Shown here one piece after another: positions 24,387 to 33,082 of a stretch of DNA of 38,089 bases. The stretch is from Lachnospiraceae bacterium (lineage in GTDB: Bacteria; Bacillota; Clostridia; Lachnospirales; Lachnospiraceae): the NCBI GenBank assembly GCA_017467845.1, contig JAFUKH010000098.1:1-38089 (forward strand), read 5' to 3'. Position 1 is the stretch's first letter; the number at the start of each line of letters is the position of its first letter. The position numbers and the translations under genes were made by a program. The notes under the pieces are model-generated. The model saw only the letters and a list, made by a program, of their open reading frames with translations, did no database searches and was not told where the DNA came from.

Positions 24387-25454
24387 ATGGATATTATTTC
24401 ATATGATTCACTGCTTAAGGAGCTGGGGCTTAAGGATTTGCAGCAGGAATTTGATATGCTGTTCCCGGGCTATACCTTTTCCATGGATGGCATCTTAAGC
24501 AGGCTCTTTGAGGGTGATTTGCTGGGAGCGGGGGAGCTCTTTTTGCAAGGTGTGATAAGCGGGATGCAGCTGGAATTTGGGGGAATAAAGCAGATGCTGG
24601 TAATGCTTTTAACCCTTGGGATTTTGACCACACTTCTTTCAAGACTGGTTATGGTATTTGATAAGCAGCAGACCGCAGATATGGCAATGTATGTATTTTA
24701 CGTGGTACAAGCCGGGATTATGATGCGGTGCTTTCAAAGGATGGCAGAGGTAGCGGGAGAGACCATAGGAAATGTTTTGGAGTTTGTTAAGTTTATGCTG
24801 CCGACGTATCTGCTCACTCTTACTATGTCGGGGGGAAATGTTACGGAAAAGACTTATACCACCATTTTACTTGGGATAATTCTTCTTATTGAGTATCTGT
24901 TTGTGAATATATGTCTCCCCCTTTGTTACATATATCTGCTGCTTGCAATTGTAAATACCATCTGGGGTGAGGAGAGGCTGGTGCTTTTTATGGGACTGAT
25001 TCAGAAAGGAATAAGCCTTCTTTTGAAAGGGAGTCTGGGGGTGGTGACTGCGGTCAGTGTGGTGCAGAATATTCTTACCCCAAGTTTGGACAGACTCTCC
25101 AGAGGCACTATACAGAAGCTGGCAGGGGTACTGCCGGGAATCGGTCAAGTGACGGAAAGTACCATTGAGCTGATGTTGGGAACCATGTCCGTTTTAAAAA
25201 ATGGTGTAGGAATATTGTTTTTAGTGCTTTTGATAGGGATTTGTATCGCACCCGTCATATATTTGTATATCGTAGCCTTTTTGCTGGAGGTGGTAGCAGC
25301 GTTTACGGGAATCGTAGCCGGGAAAGGAAGCACGCTGCCCATTCACCGGACGGCGGAAAGTATCTATATGCTCCTAAAAACAACAATGACAGCTTGTCTT
25401 TTGTTCCTGTTATCTGTCAGTATGGTGACCTTATCCACGGGAGGACTGAGATGA
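24387..25454 (+). CDS. spoIIIAE: Stage III sporulation protein AE
   Basis: This 355-residue multi-pass membrane protein of the SpoIIIA channel has six or more hydrophobic segments after residue 70. It contains the conserved-looking middle region GLIQKGISLLLKGSLGVVTAVSVVQN and ends in another helix. The chain starts with a soluble helical stretch (SYDSLLKELGLKDLQQEFD) and shows no N-terminal signal peptide. As I recall, the B. subtilis protein is longer and has one, so the N-terminus is shortened here. AGGAGAGG precedes the ATG. Its stop overlaps the next start as ATGA. Confidence 0.93.
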   Translation: MDIISYDSLLKELGLKDLQQEFDMLFPGYTFSMDGILSRLFEGDLLGAGELFLQGVISGMQLEFGGIKQMLVMLLTLGILTTLLSRLVMVFDKQQTADMAMYVFYVVQAGIMMRCFQRMAEVAGETIGNVLEFVKFMLPTYLLTLTMSGGNVTEKTYTTILLGIILLIEYLFVNICLPLCYIYLLLAIVNTIWGEERLVLFMGLIQKGISLLLKGSLGVVTAVSVVQNILTPSLDRLSRGTIQKLAGVLPGIGQVTESTIELMLGTMSVLKNGVGILFLVLLIGICIAPVIYLYIVAFLLEVVAAFTGIVAGKGSTLPIHRTAESIYMLLKTTMTACLLFLLSVSMVTLSTGGLR

Positions 25455-25684
25455 CGGCAGTCGTAGATTTTATTAAGCAGATGACCATTTTCCTGATAAT
25501 GGCGAAAATGATTTTGCACCTACGGCCTAAGGCAGAATATGAGAAATATCTGAAGCTGATAGTGGGAATCATGGTGCTTGCTATGGTGATGGAAATGGGA
25601 ATCGGACTTGTGCGGGGAGGCGGAGAACTTCTATGGGAGGAGAAAATGATTTTATGGGAGAGAATACTATCCGAAAGCTATTAA
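25451..25684 (+). CDS. spoIIIAF: Stage III sporulation protein AF, very short form
   Basis: This 77-residue protein has two membrane helices (about residues 6-22 and 36-54) and only about 20 residues after them. The N-terminal part, with VVDFIKQMTIFLIMAKMILHL and then EKYLKLIVGIMVLAMV, fits SpoIIIAF and its position between AE and AG is exact. SpoIIIAF proteins usually continue with a soluble ring-building-type domain and reach about 200 residues; that domain is missing. The reading frame ends cleanly and overlaps spoIIIAG by 52 bases. The start ATG 25451 is set by GGGAGG 6 bases upstream. Confidence 0.8.
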   Translation: MTAVVDFIKQMTIFLIMAKMILHLRPKAEYEKYLKLIVGIMVLAMVMEMGIGLVRGGGELLWEEKMILWERILSESY

Positions 25685-26085
25685 AGAAAGAGAATATGGT
25701 GCTACTGATTCTGGGAGGTCTTTTGTTGGTGGTAATCGCCATGCCCGTGGGCAGTGGAGAGAAGAAGAAAGATGCTACAGAGACCGGAAACTACTCTGTG
25801 GTACAGGCAGAAGCTGTGGTAGATGAGTACAGCAGCCTTTTGGAAAAGCAGCTGGAGGATATGCTTTCCAAGGTAACGGGAGTGGGCAGTGTAGAAGTAA
25901 TGATTACCTTAGAAACAACTACGGAGAAGGAGCAGATTCTCTATCCACAGGTGGAGGGGGTGCTGGTAAGCTGCGAGGGTGCCGGAAAGGGGACTGTAAA
26001 TGCAGAGATTACAGAAGCTCTACAGGCACTTTTTAATCTGGACGCCCACAAAATAAAAGTTTTATCTATGAATGGAGGAAGCTAG
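25633..26085 (+). CDS. spoIIIAG: Stage III sporulation protein AG, shortened ring domain
   Basis: SpoIIIAG forms a large ring in the space between mother cell and forespore. The 150-residue protein has one membrane helix (ENMVLLILGGLLLVVIAM) and a ring-building domain running from VDEYSSLLEKQLEDMLSKV through VGSVEVMITLETT. It continues with VEGVLVSCEGAG and ends with ITEALQALFNLDAHKIKVLSM. Compared from memory with B. subtilis SpoIIIAG (about 229 residues), the long insertion between the VxVxVxxD strand and the RGVLVVA strand is absent. ATG 25633 has GGAG 7 bases upstream; ATG 25654 is the alternative start. Confidence 0.88.
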   Translation: MGGENDFMGENTIRKLLKKENMVLLILGGLLLVVIAMPVGSGEKKKDATETGNYSVVQAEAVVDEYSSLLEKQLEDMLSKVTGVGSVEVMITLETTTEKEQILYPQVEGVLVSCEGAGKGTVNAEITEALQALFNLDAHKIKVLSMNGGS

Positions 26086-26148
26086 GATGCATATCGGGAG
26101 AGCCGGAGGCATACAATAAATTAGGAAAAATGTATAAGGAGTCTATTC

Positions 26149-26823
26149 ATGAAAAACCTTATTAAAAAAAATCAACTGATGATTACCGCACTTGCACTTA
26201 TGCTTGCTATTGCAGGATATTTGCAGTTTGCAGGAACTACGGTAGATGACCGGCCAAGCTACGCGTCTGATATGGAAAGCCTGGATACGGATGCACAGGT
26301 TGTAATGGAAGATTATCTGGAAGAAGACATGGAATTTGTTTTGGATGAAACCTACAATGTGAATGAGACAGAGACCGCAGATGCAGGGGAGATTACTGTG
26401 GAGGCAGATTTGGCACAGGTACTTCCGGAGAACGGAGAAGTGCCGGGAGAAGCTGTGTATACCTCAACCGGTGGTGTGGCAGTTCTTTCCGATGCAAAGC
26501 TTTTAAAGGAGCAGGTTCGCTCAAAGAACAAGGAAACACTGATGGAAATCATCAATAGTACAACAATTGCAGATGATAAAAAGCAGGAGGCTTTAGATAC
26601 CATGGTGGAGATGACAGAGATTGCGGAGAAGGAAATGGAAGCGGAGATTCTTCTTGAGGCAAAGGGCTTCTCTGATGTAGTGGTAAGTATCGGAGAGAAC
26701 GAAGTGGATATCGTTGTGGCAGCAGTATCCTTGAGTGACGCAGAGCGTGCACAGATCGAAGATATTGTAAAGCGTAAGACCGATATCGGTGCGGAAAATA
26801 TTATTATCAGTACTGCAAATTAA
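26149..26823 (+). CDS. spoIIIAH: Stage III sporulation protein AH
   Basis: SpoIIIAH is the mother-cell ring protein that docks onto SpoIIQ of the forespore. The 224-residue protein has one N-terminal membrane helix (about 9-29) and an acidic linker. A C-terminal ring-building domain spans about 120-224, with helices LMEIINSTTIADDKKQEALD and EMEAEILLEAKGF and a final strand ENIIIST. This is the usual length and layout. AAGGAG lies upstream of the ATG. It is the last spoIIIA gene; no SpoIIQ homologue lies in the window. No clear terminator was found behind it. Confidence 0.94.
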   Translation: MKNLIKKNQLMITALALMLAIAGYLQFAGTTVDDRPSYASDMESLDTDAQVVMEDYLEEDMEFVLDETYNVNETETADAGEITVEADLAQVLPENGEVPGEAVYTSTGGVAVLSDAKLLKEQVRSKNKETLMEIINSTTIADDKKQEALDTMVEMTEIAEKEMEAEILLEAKGFSDVVVSIGENEVDIVVAAVSLSDAERAQIEDIVKRKTDIGAENIIISTAN

Positions 26824-26860
26824 CTTACATAATAAAAAGATACCAAAGAGAAAAGTTTTG

Positions 26861-26869
26861 TGGTATACT
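26861..26869 (+). promoter_or_regulatory. Extended -10 promoter ahead of deoB
   Basis: TGGTATACT combines an extended -10 TG with the hexamer TATACT (26864-26869), 42 bases before the deoB start. No good -35 is seen at 16-18 bases, which extended -10 promoters can tolerate. It would free deoB from the sporulation operon. Confidence 0.5.
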
Positions 26870-26910
26870 CTAGACAATAATGCGCTAGTTTTGAAAATGG
26901 GAGAGCATAA

Positions 26911-28071
26911 ATGAATACAAAAAGAGTATTTCTAATTGTACTTGATAGCTTTGGAATCGGTGAAATGGAGGATGCAGCTGCCTATGGTGATTACAATGTA
27001 AACACCCTACGCAGCGTATCTGCCAGCCCGTTTTTTCATATGCCCAATATGAAACGTTTGGGGCTTTTTAATTTGGATGGTGTCGCCGTGGGAGAAAAGG
27101 AGGAGCGTCCTCTTGGCAGAATCGCCAGACTAAAGGAGGCCTCTAAGGGAAAGGATACCACCATCGGTCATTTTGAGATTGCCGGTGTGTACAGCGGTAG
27201 TCCTTTGCCCACTTATCCCAATGGATTCCCGGAGGAAATTATAGAAGAATTTTCCAAGGCCTGCGGAAGAAAGGTACTTTGTAATAAGCCCTATTCCGGT
27301 ACAGAGGTAATCAAGGATTACGGCAAGGAGCATATGGAGACGGGGGCACTGATTGTCTATACCTCGGCAGACAGTGTATTTCAGATTGCAGCTCATGAGG
27401 ATATCGTCCCAGTGGAGCAGCTTTATGAATACTGTAAAATTGCAAGGAAAATCCTGACCGGGGAGCACGGTGTGGGAAGAGTTATCGCCAGACCCTTTGT
27501 GGGGGAACCGGGCAATTTCACCAGAACCAGCCGCAGGCACGATTATTCCATAGAACCACCTTCAGTGACCATGCTGGACCAGCTTCGGGCAGCAGGCAAG
27601 GATGTCATCGGTGTAGGTAAAATCAATGATATCTATGCAGGCAAGGGTATCACAGAGTACGTGTATACCAGCGGTAATGCAGATGGTATACAGAAGACCT
27701 TAGAATATTTGGATAAGGACTTCGAGGGCTTATGCTTTGTGAATCTGGTGGATTATGATATGCTTTATGGTCATCGTAGGGATGTGGATGGCTATGCCAA
27801 GGCACTTTCCTATTTTGATGAAAAGCTTCCTGAGATAATGGAGAAGCTCAAGGAAGATGATATTTTGATTATTACCGCAGACCATGGCTGTGACCCGGGC
27901 TATGACAAAACCACGGATCACACCAGAGAATATGTACCCATGGTGATGTATGGTAAGTGTGTAGTACCCGGGAATCTGGGAACAAGGGATACCTTTGCAG
28001 ATATCGGTGCGACTGTGCTTGACTATTTTGGAATAAAATCACAGTTTTCAGGAGAAAGCTTATTTAGATAA
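26911..28071 (+). CDS. deoB: Phosphopentomutase
   Basis: DeoB interconverts (deoxy)ribose 1-phosphate and 5-phosphate, linking nucleoside salvage to central metabolism. The 386-residue protein belongs to the alkaline phosphatase-like superfamily. The metal site motif LIVLDSFGIGEMEDA is at the N-terminus, and the threonine that carries phosphate sits in KGKDTTIGHFE. The second metal cluster is RRDVDGYAKAL, ITADHGCDPG and TDHTREYVPM. Length is normal. The next gene, prfC, starts only 16 bases later, so the two are probably transcribed together despite unrelated roles. Confidence 0.97.
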   Translation: MNTKRVFLIVLDSFGIGEMEDAAAYGDYNVNTLRSVSASPFFHMPNMKRLGLFNLDGVAVGEKEERPLGRIARLKEASKGKDTTIGHFEIAGVYSGSPLPTYPNGFPEEIIEEFSKACGRKVLCNKPYSGTEVIKDYGKEHMETGALIVYTSADSVFQIAAHEDIVPVEQLYEYCKIARKILTGEHGVGRVIARPFVGEPGNFTRTSRRHDYSIEPPSVTMLDQLRAAGKDVIGVGKINDIYAGKGITEYVYTSGNADGIQKTLEYLDKDFEGLCFVNLVDYDMLYGHRRDVDGYAKALSYFDEKLPEIMEKLKEDDILIITADHGCDPGYDKTTDHTREYVPMVMYGKCVVPGNLGTRDTFADIGATVLDYFGIKSQFSGESLFR

Positions 28072-28087
28072 ATAAAGGAGAAAAATT

Positions 28088-29686
28088 ATGTCAAATTACG
28101 CTAATGAAATTAACAAACGAAGAACGTTTGCTATCATATCCCACCCGGATGCGGGTAAAACAACATTAACAGAGAAGTTCTTGTTATATGGTGGTGCCAT
28201 TAACCTTGCAGGTAGTGTTAAAGGTAAGGCAACTGCCAGACATGCAGTTTCCGACTGGATGGAAATTGAGAAGCAGAGAGGTATTTCTGTAACCTCTTCT
28301 GTACTTCAGTTTAATTATGACGGCTATTGTATCAATATTTTGGATACTCCGGGACATCAGGATTTCTCAGAGGATACCTACCGTACCCTGATGGCAGCAG
28401 ACTCTGCAGTGATGGTAATCGACGCATCCAAGGGTGTAGAGGCACAGACCAGAAAGCTTTTCAAGGTATGTGTTATGAGACATATCCCTATTTTTACCTT
28501 TATCAACAAGATGGACAGAGATGCCAACGATACTTTTGAGCTTTTAGATGATATTGAGAAAGAGCTGGGAATTGCTACCTGTCCCGTAAACTGGCCAATC
28601 GGCTCCGGTAAGGGCTTTAAGGGTGTATATGACAGGGAGAAGAAGAGCGTGTTTACCTTCTCTGATACCGAAAAGGGAACTAAAGAAGGTGAGACTCAGG
28701 AGGTTTCTATTCAGGATGAGGCACATCTTCGTGAACTTCTTGGTGATGAGGCAGCAGAAAAGCTTCTGGATGAAGTGGACTTGCTTGACGGTGCAAGTGC
28801 AGAGTTTGATTTAGAAGCAGTACAGGCCGGTGAACTTACTCCGGTGTTTTTCGGTTCTGCGCTCACTAACTTTGGTGTAGAGATTTTCTTACAGCACTTT
28901 TTACAGATGACTACCACACCGCTTCCCAGAAAAGCGGACAAAGGTCTTATCGACCCGGTAGAAAATGAGTTCAGTGCTTTTGTATTTAAGATTCAGGCAA
29001 ATATGAATAAAGCCCACAGAGACCGAATTGCATTCATGAGAATCTGTTCGGGTCGTTTTGATGCCAATATGGAAGTAAGACATGTACAGGGAAACAAGGT
29101 AATGCGTCTTTCTCAGCCTCAGCAGATTATGGCGGACGAGCGTAAGATTCTGGACGAGGCTTATGCGGGAGATATTATTGGTGTATTTGATCCGGGTATC
29201 TTCTCTATCGGCGATACTATCTGTATGCCTAAGGAGAAGTTCTGCTACGAGGGTATTCCCACCTTCGCACCGGAGCATTTTGCCAGAGTACGTCAGGTGG
29301 ATACCATGAAGAGAAAGCAGTTTGTAAAGGGTATTGAACAGATTGCACAGGAAGGTGCTATTCAGATTTTCCAGGAGTTTAACACCGGTCTCGAAGAAAT
29401 TATCGTAGGCGTGGTAGGTGTGCTTCAGTTTGACGTTCTGAAGTATCGTCTGGAGAATGAGTATAACGTGGAAATCCGTCTGGAGAATCTTCCTTACGAG
29501 CATATTCGCTGGGTAGAGAATAAAGAGGAGATTGATTTGACCAAGATTGTAGGTACTTCTGATATGAAGAAGGTAAAAGACATGAAGGGTAATCCGCTTC
29601 TTCTCTTCGTGAATTCATGGAGTGTGGGTATGACCTTAGATCGTAATAAGGGTCTTATCTTATCTGAGTTTGGACGAAATAACTAA
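28088..29686 (+). CDS. prfC: Peptide chain release factor 3
   Basis: RF3 is the GTPase that recycles release factors 1 and 2 from the ribosome after termination. The 532-residue protein has the G-domain motifs SHPDAGKTTLTE, RGISVTSS, DTPGHQDFSEDTYRT and NKMDRD. The long middle and C-terminal domains are typical of RF3 rather than EF-G. TARHAVSDWMEIEKQRG is a strong RF3 signature. An AAAGGAG site lies before ATG 28088. Confidence 0.97.
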   Translation: MSNYANEINKRRTFAIISHPDAGKTTLTEKFLLYGGAINLAGSVKGKATARHAVSDWMEIEKQRGISVTSSVLQFNYDGYCINILDTPGHQDFSEDTYRTLMAADSAVMVIDASKGVEAQTRKLFKVCVMRHIPIFTFINKMDRDANDTFELLDDIEKELGIATCPVNWPIGSGKGFKGVYDREKKSVFTFSDTEKGTKEGETQEVSIQDEAHLRELLGDEAAEKLLDEVDLLDGASAEFDLEAVQAGELTPVFFGSALTNFGVEIFLQHFLQMTTTPLPRKADKGLIDPVENEFSAFVFKIQANMNKAHRDRIAFMRICSGRFDANMEVRHVQGNKVMRLSQPQQIMADERKILDEAYAGDIIGVFDPGIFSIGDTICMPKEKFCYEGIPTFAPEHFARVRQVDTMKRKQFVKGIEQIAQEGAIQIFQEFNTGLEEIIVGVVGVLQFDVLKYRLENEYNVEIRLENLPYEHIRWVENKEEIDLTKIVGTSDMKKVKDMKGNPLLLFVNSWSVGMTLDRNKGLILSEFGRNN

Positions 29687-29706
29687 TTGTTGAATGGAGA
29701 ATGATT

Positions 29707-30972
29707 TTGAAAAAGTATAGGTTAGCCATTGGAATTCTCGCAGCGTTTCTACTGACCGGCTGTGGTATGGAAGAGTACTTTGCTCCGGCAGTGATGGAGA
29801 CTCCGGAGGATGAAAAAATACTGACCATAGAGCTTTTGGAAAGTGAAATCAGTGAAGAAGTTTCCGGAGAGGAGGAGACTGAGAACGGGACTCTGCCGGA
29901 GCCTACTGCAGAGTCTACCGGAGAATTTGATGATCCGGCACAGTGGACCTATGCTTATGATCAGCTGGATGAAGCATCAAAATCCTGGTACAGGGTTATC
30001 AATGCTTCCCTGCTTGCCATGGGGGATTCCCCGGTGACTCTTACAGAGGAAGGGCTGGCAGGAGGACTTACGGAAGAGGATATAGATAGGATTTTCCAAT
30101 GTGTTCTCTTAGATCATCCGGAATATTTCTTTGTAACCGGATATCAGTATACCAAGTATACAAGAGGGGATGAGCTGGTCTCCATTGATTTTATCGGTAC
30201 ATACTCAATGGATAAGGAGGCAGCACTTGTCCGTAAAGAAGAAATCGAAGAGAGCGTCGCAGGGATTTTGGCGGGAATTGCTCCGGATGTATCTGACTAT
30301 GAGAAGGTGCGCTATGTGTATGAGACCATTATCAAAAACACAGAATATAATATGGATGCACCGGATAACCAAAATATATATTCCGTACTTAAAGGCGGTG
30401 CTTCTGTATGTCAGGGATATGCTAAGACAACGCAGCTTCTTTTAAACCGTTTGGGTGTGGAGTGTACGCTGGTACAGGGAGATATAAAGGAAGGCGGGGG
30501 ACATGCCTGGAATATGGTTTTGGTAGATGGTGAATACTACTACATGGATACCACATGGGGAGATGCCTCCTATCAGATGGAGAATATGGAGAGTAGCAAT
30601 GTGAGGATTCCGGACATTAGTTATGACTATCTGTGTGTAACGTCGGCAGATTTGTTTCGGACGCATACTCTGGACTGTGTTGTAAGTATGCCGGAATGTA
30701 CCGCTGTGAATGCCAATTACTATGTAAAAGAGGGGTGCTTTTTCTCTTCCTTTGATGAGGCTCAGGTGAACAGTTTGATTCAAAAGGTGACTGCAGAGGG
30801 TCGGGAGGAAATATATTTTAAGTGTGCGGATGAGAGTGTTTACGCCACTTTTAAGGAAAAGCTGATTGATGGAGGTAGTATCTTTGACTACTTGGGAGAT
30901 ACCCATTCTGCTGTGGCCTATACCCAGAATGACCAAGCATTTCTCTTGACATTTTGGATGACAAAGGGTTAA
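29707..30972 (+). CDS. Transglutaminase-like lipoprotein
   Basis: This 421-residue exported protein has a lipoprotein signal peptide, GILAAFLLTGC, with lipidation predicted at Cys19. An acidic spacer rich in Glu and Thr precedes a transglutaminase-like domain at about 125-300, whose triad is Cys235 (SVCQGYAKT), His266 (GGGHAWNMV) and Asp281 (YYMDTTWGD). The C-terminal 110 residues are unassigned. I favour the TTG at 29707, because GGAG (29696-29699) leaves 7 bases. The in-frame ATG at 29701 touches that site and would leave almost no spacer. It is a paralogue, in the catalytic part, of the anchored protein at 15773-17467. Its gene follows prfC by 20 bases. Substrate unknown; surface protein or peptidoglycan-linked peptides are reasonable guesses. 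Confidence 0.85.
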   Translation: MKKYRLAIGILAAFLLTGCGMEEYFAPAVMETPEDEKILTIELLESEISEEVSGEEETENGTLPEPTAESTGEFDDPAQWTYAYDQLDEASKSWYRVINASLLAMGDSPVTLTEEGLAGGLTEEDIDRIFQCVLLDHPEYFFVTGYQYTKYTRGDELVSIDFIGTYSMDKEAALVRKEEIEESVAGILAGIAPDVSDYEKVRYVYETIIKNTEYNMDAPDNQNIYSVLKGGASVCQGYAKTTQLLLNRLGVECTLVQGDIKEGGGHAWNMVLVDGEYYYMDTTWGDASYQMENMESSNVRIPDISYDYLCVTSADLFRTHTLDCVVSMPECTAVNANYYVKEGCFFSSFDEAQVNSLIQKVTAEGREEIYFKCADESVYATFKEKLIDGGSIFDYLGDTHSAVAYTQNDQAFLLTFWMTKG

Positions 30973-30987
30973 GGCTTGTGTTATAAT
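30958..30987 (+). promoter_or_regulatory. Housekeeping promoter for the asp23-nusB-xse-isp operon
   Basis: ATGACA (30958-30963) and TATAAT (30982-30987) are 18 bases apart, with an extended -10 TG at 30979-30980. The -35 lies inside the end of the preceding lipoprotein gene. A start near 30994 would give a leader of about 30 bases. Confidence 0.72.
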
Positions 30988-31025
30988 CAAATGAAGACTA
31001 CCATTAAGCGATGGAGGTAATTTAG

Positions 31026-31403
31026 ATGGAAAAGAACTTGGATAGAAAAACTCTTGTAATCTCTAAAGATGAGGGCATGGGGGTTGTTGCGGTTGCAGAT
31101 GATGTGCTTGCTATGATTGCAGGACTTGCAGCTACGGAAGTAGAAGGCGTATCCTCTCTTGGCGGCAACATTACCAATGAAATGATGAGTAAGGTGGGGC
31201 CTAAGAGCTTAAATAAGGGTGTCAGAGTAAATGTTTCCGAGGGAATGGTGAAAATTGATTTGGCAGTAGTGATGGAATATGGCTACAGCATTCCTGTTAC
31301 CTGCGGAAAAGTGCAGGATAAGGTTAAGACCGCAATTGAAAATATGACCGGTATGACATGTAACGATGTAAATATCCGCATTGCCGGTGTAAAATTAAGA
31401 TAA
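31026..31403 (+). CDS. Asp23/Gls24 family protein (YqhY-like)
   Basis: This 125-residue small alpha/beta protein has the family stretches VVAVADDVLAMIAGLAATEV, EGVSSLGG, VRVNVSEGMVKIDLAVVMEYG and the closing VNIRIAGVKL. Members located next to nusB are called YqhY in Bacillus, where they are tied to control of fatty acid synthesis; that link is known for the family, not shown here. The gene is first after a good promoter and is followed 19 bases later by nusB, the conserved Firmicute arrangement. Confidence 0.92.
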   Translation: MEKNLDRKTLVISKDEGMGVVAVADDVLAMIAGLAATEVEGVSSLGGNITNEMMSKVGPKSLNKGVRVNVSEGMVKIDLAVVMEYGYSIPVTCGKVQDKVKTAIENMTGMTCNDVNIRIAGVKLR

Positions 31404-31422
31404 TAAATACTAAGGAGTTTGT

Positions 31423-31833
31423 ATGGGCAGACACGAGCAGAGAGAACAGCTTTTCCGACTGTTGTTCCGTATTGAATTTAATTCTCCGGAGGATATGCCG
31501 GAGCAGCTACAGCTGTTTTTTCAGGATGATGAGGTAAATTTTTCACAGAAAGTCAGAGACAGTATTGAGGATAGATATGAATTAGTGCTGGCAAAGCTTC
31601 CAGAGATTGATAAGATGCTGGATGAAAAGGCAGAGGGCTGGGATACTAAGCGAATGGGTAAGGTAGAGCTTACCGTGCTTCGTCTGGGCGTTTTTGAGAT
31701 GCTTTTTGATGATGATATTCCGGTAAATGTGGCTATTAACGAAGCAGTAGAGATTGCAAAGCAGTACGGACAGGAGACTTCCGGAGGCTTTGTGAATGCA
31801 GTTTTAGCAAAATTTGTTCCTGAGAAGGAATAG
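31423..31833 (+). CDS. nusB: Transcription antitermination factor NusB
   Basis: NusB binds boxA RNA together with NusE (S10) to support ribosomal RNA transcription. The 136-residue all-helical protein starts with REQLFRLLFRIEF and contains DDIPVNVAINEAVEIAKQYG and SGGFVNAVLAKF, the last being the strongest family signature. Length is normal. It sits between the asp23-like gene and xseA. Confidence 0.96.
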   Translation: MGRHEQREQLFRLLFRIEFNSPEDMPEQLQLFFQDDEVNFSQKVRDSIEDRYELVLAKLPEIDKMLDEKAEGWDTKRMGKVELTVLRLGVFEMLFDDDIPVNVAINEAVEIAKQYGQETSGGFVNAVLAKFVPEKE

Positions 31834-31838
31834 GATAT

Positions 31839-33041
31839 ATGGCGAAAAGCGTATACACGGTAACACAAGTAAATGCTTATATTAAAAATATGTTCACGCA
31901 GGATTATATGTTGCAGTCCGTTTTCGTAAAAGGCGAGATATCGGGCTGCAAGTATCATTCCTCTGGACATATTTATTTTACGTTAAAGGATCAAAAAGGT
32001 GTCATCGCCTGTGTGATGTTTGCAAGGGATAGGTATCATCTGGATTTTACCTTAAAGGACGGACAGCAAGTGGTGGTTGGGGGCACGGTGGATGTCTTTG
32101 AGCGTGACGGTAAATATCAGCTGTATGCAAAGCAGGTAGTGCTTGACGGAACCGGCCTTTTACATGAGCGCTTTGAACAGTTAAAAAGAGAACTGGAAGA
32201 GCGGGGGATGTTTGCACCCCAGTATAAGCAGCAGATTCCCAAGTTTATTAAGACTCTGGGAGTGGTAACTGCGGATACGGGAGCTGCAGTCAGAGATATT
32301 ATTCAGATTGCCACAAGACGCAATCCCTATGTGCAGATTATTCTTTATCCTGCTATTGTGCAGGGAGAGCAGGCAAGTGCCAGTATTGTAAAAGGTATCC
32401 GTGCTCTGGAACATTTGGGCGTGGATGTGATGATTGTAGGACGCGGTGGAGGCTCCATTGAGGATTTGTGGGCGTTCAATGAGGAAGTGGTGGCCCAGGC
32501 TATTTTTGATTGCAGCGTACCAATTATCTCTGCGGTAGGGCATGAGACGGATACCACCATTGCGGACTATGTGGCAGATTTGCGTGCACCCACACCGTCT
32601 GCGGCAGCTGAACTGGCAGTTTATGATGTGAGACTTTTCTTAAGTCAGCTGGAGGGGTATGCACAACTTCTGGAAAAGGATTTAAACAGAGTCGTAGCTG
32701 CAAGAAAAAGCAGACTGGAGCAGTACGAGGCCAGCCTTAAGTATTTAAGCCCCCAGAACCGCATCCGGGAGAAGCGCACTTATCTGCTGAAGCTGGAAGA
32801 AAGACTTGAGGAGCTGATGCAAAGTCGACTTACTAAGAATCGTCATCAGCTTGCAATATATATTGAACGGTTGAAGGGCGTTAGTCCTTTGAATAAATTA
32901 AACAGTGGATATTCCTATGTATCGGATGAGAATGGTAAAAATGTGAAAAGCGTGCAAGGGATATCAGAGGGACAGCCTCTTACAATACAGGTGACAGATG
33001 GTAAACTGTCTGCCACTGTAACAGGCATTTTGGGGGAATGA
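31839..33041 (+). CDS. xseA: Exodeoxyribonuclease VII large subunit
   Basis: XseA is the catalytic chain of the single-strand-specific exonuclease VII. The 400-residue protein has an OB-fold at the N-terminus (VTQVNAYIKNMF to IACVMFARD). The catalytic region has VVTADTGAAVRDI, VGRGGGSIEDLWAFNEE, SAVGHETDTTIADYVADLRA and PTPSAAAELA. A long coiled-coil follows and the end is NSGYSYV. All signature regions are intact. The start follows nusB by 5 bases. Its small-subunit partner lies 78 bases downstream, an unusually wide gap for this operon. Confidence 0.97.
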   Translation: MAKSVYTVTQVNAYIKNMFTQDYMLQSVFVKGEISGCKYHSSGHIYFTLKDQKGVIACVMFARDRYHLDFTLKDGQQVVVGGTVDVFERDGKYQLYAKQVVLDGTGLLHERFEQLKRELEERGMFAPQYKQQIPKFIKTLGVVTADTGAAVRDIIQIATRRNPYVQIILYPAIVQGEQASASIVKGIRALEHLGVDVMIVGRGGGSIEDLWAFNEEVVAQAIFDCSVPIISAVGHETDTTIADYVADLRAPTPSAAAELAVYDVRLFLSQLEGYAQLLEKDLNRVVAARKSRLEQYEASLKYLSPQNRIREKRTYLLKLEERLEELMQSRLTKNRHQLAIYIERLKGVSPLNKLNSGYSYVSDENGKNVKSVQGISEGQPLTIQVTDGKLSATVTGILGE

Positions 33042-33047
33042 GGAAAT

Positions 33048-33067
33048 TTTGAAAGTACCCTTTCAAA
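33048..33067 (+). other. Hairpin 1 in the xseA-xseB gap
   Basis: TTTGAAAG (33048-33055) and CTTTCAAA (33060-33067) form a perfect 8-bp stem with loop TACC. It starts just after the xseA stop codon. No T-run follows, so it is not a normal terminator; it may protect the 3' end of a processed message. Confidence 0.6.
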
Positions 33068-33082
33068 TATTTATTAAGGCAG

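Noticed and set aside
26087-26119. Ten-codon open frame between spoIIIAG and spoIIIAH
   Set aside because: It is too short, with no binding site of its own and no recognisable sequence.
26824-26880. Weak inverted repeat ATACCAAA / TTTGTGGTAT as a terminator of the spoIIIA operon
   Set aside because: The stem is AT-rich and bulged and lacks a T-run; the right half overlaps the likely deoB promoter.
30946-30951. Perfect TTGACA as the -35 of the asp23 promoter
   Set aside because: It is 30 bases from the TATAAT at 30982, too far; ATGACA at 30958 has the right spacing.
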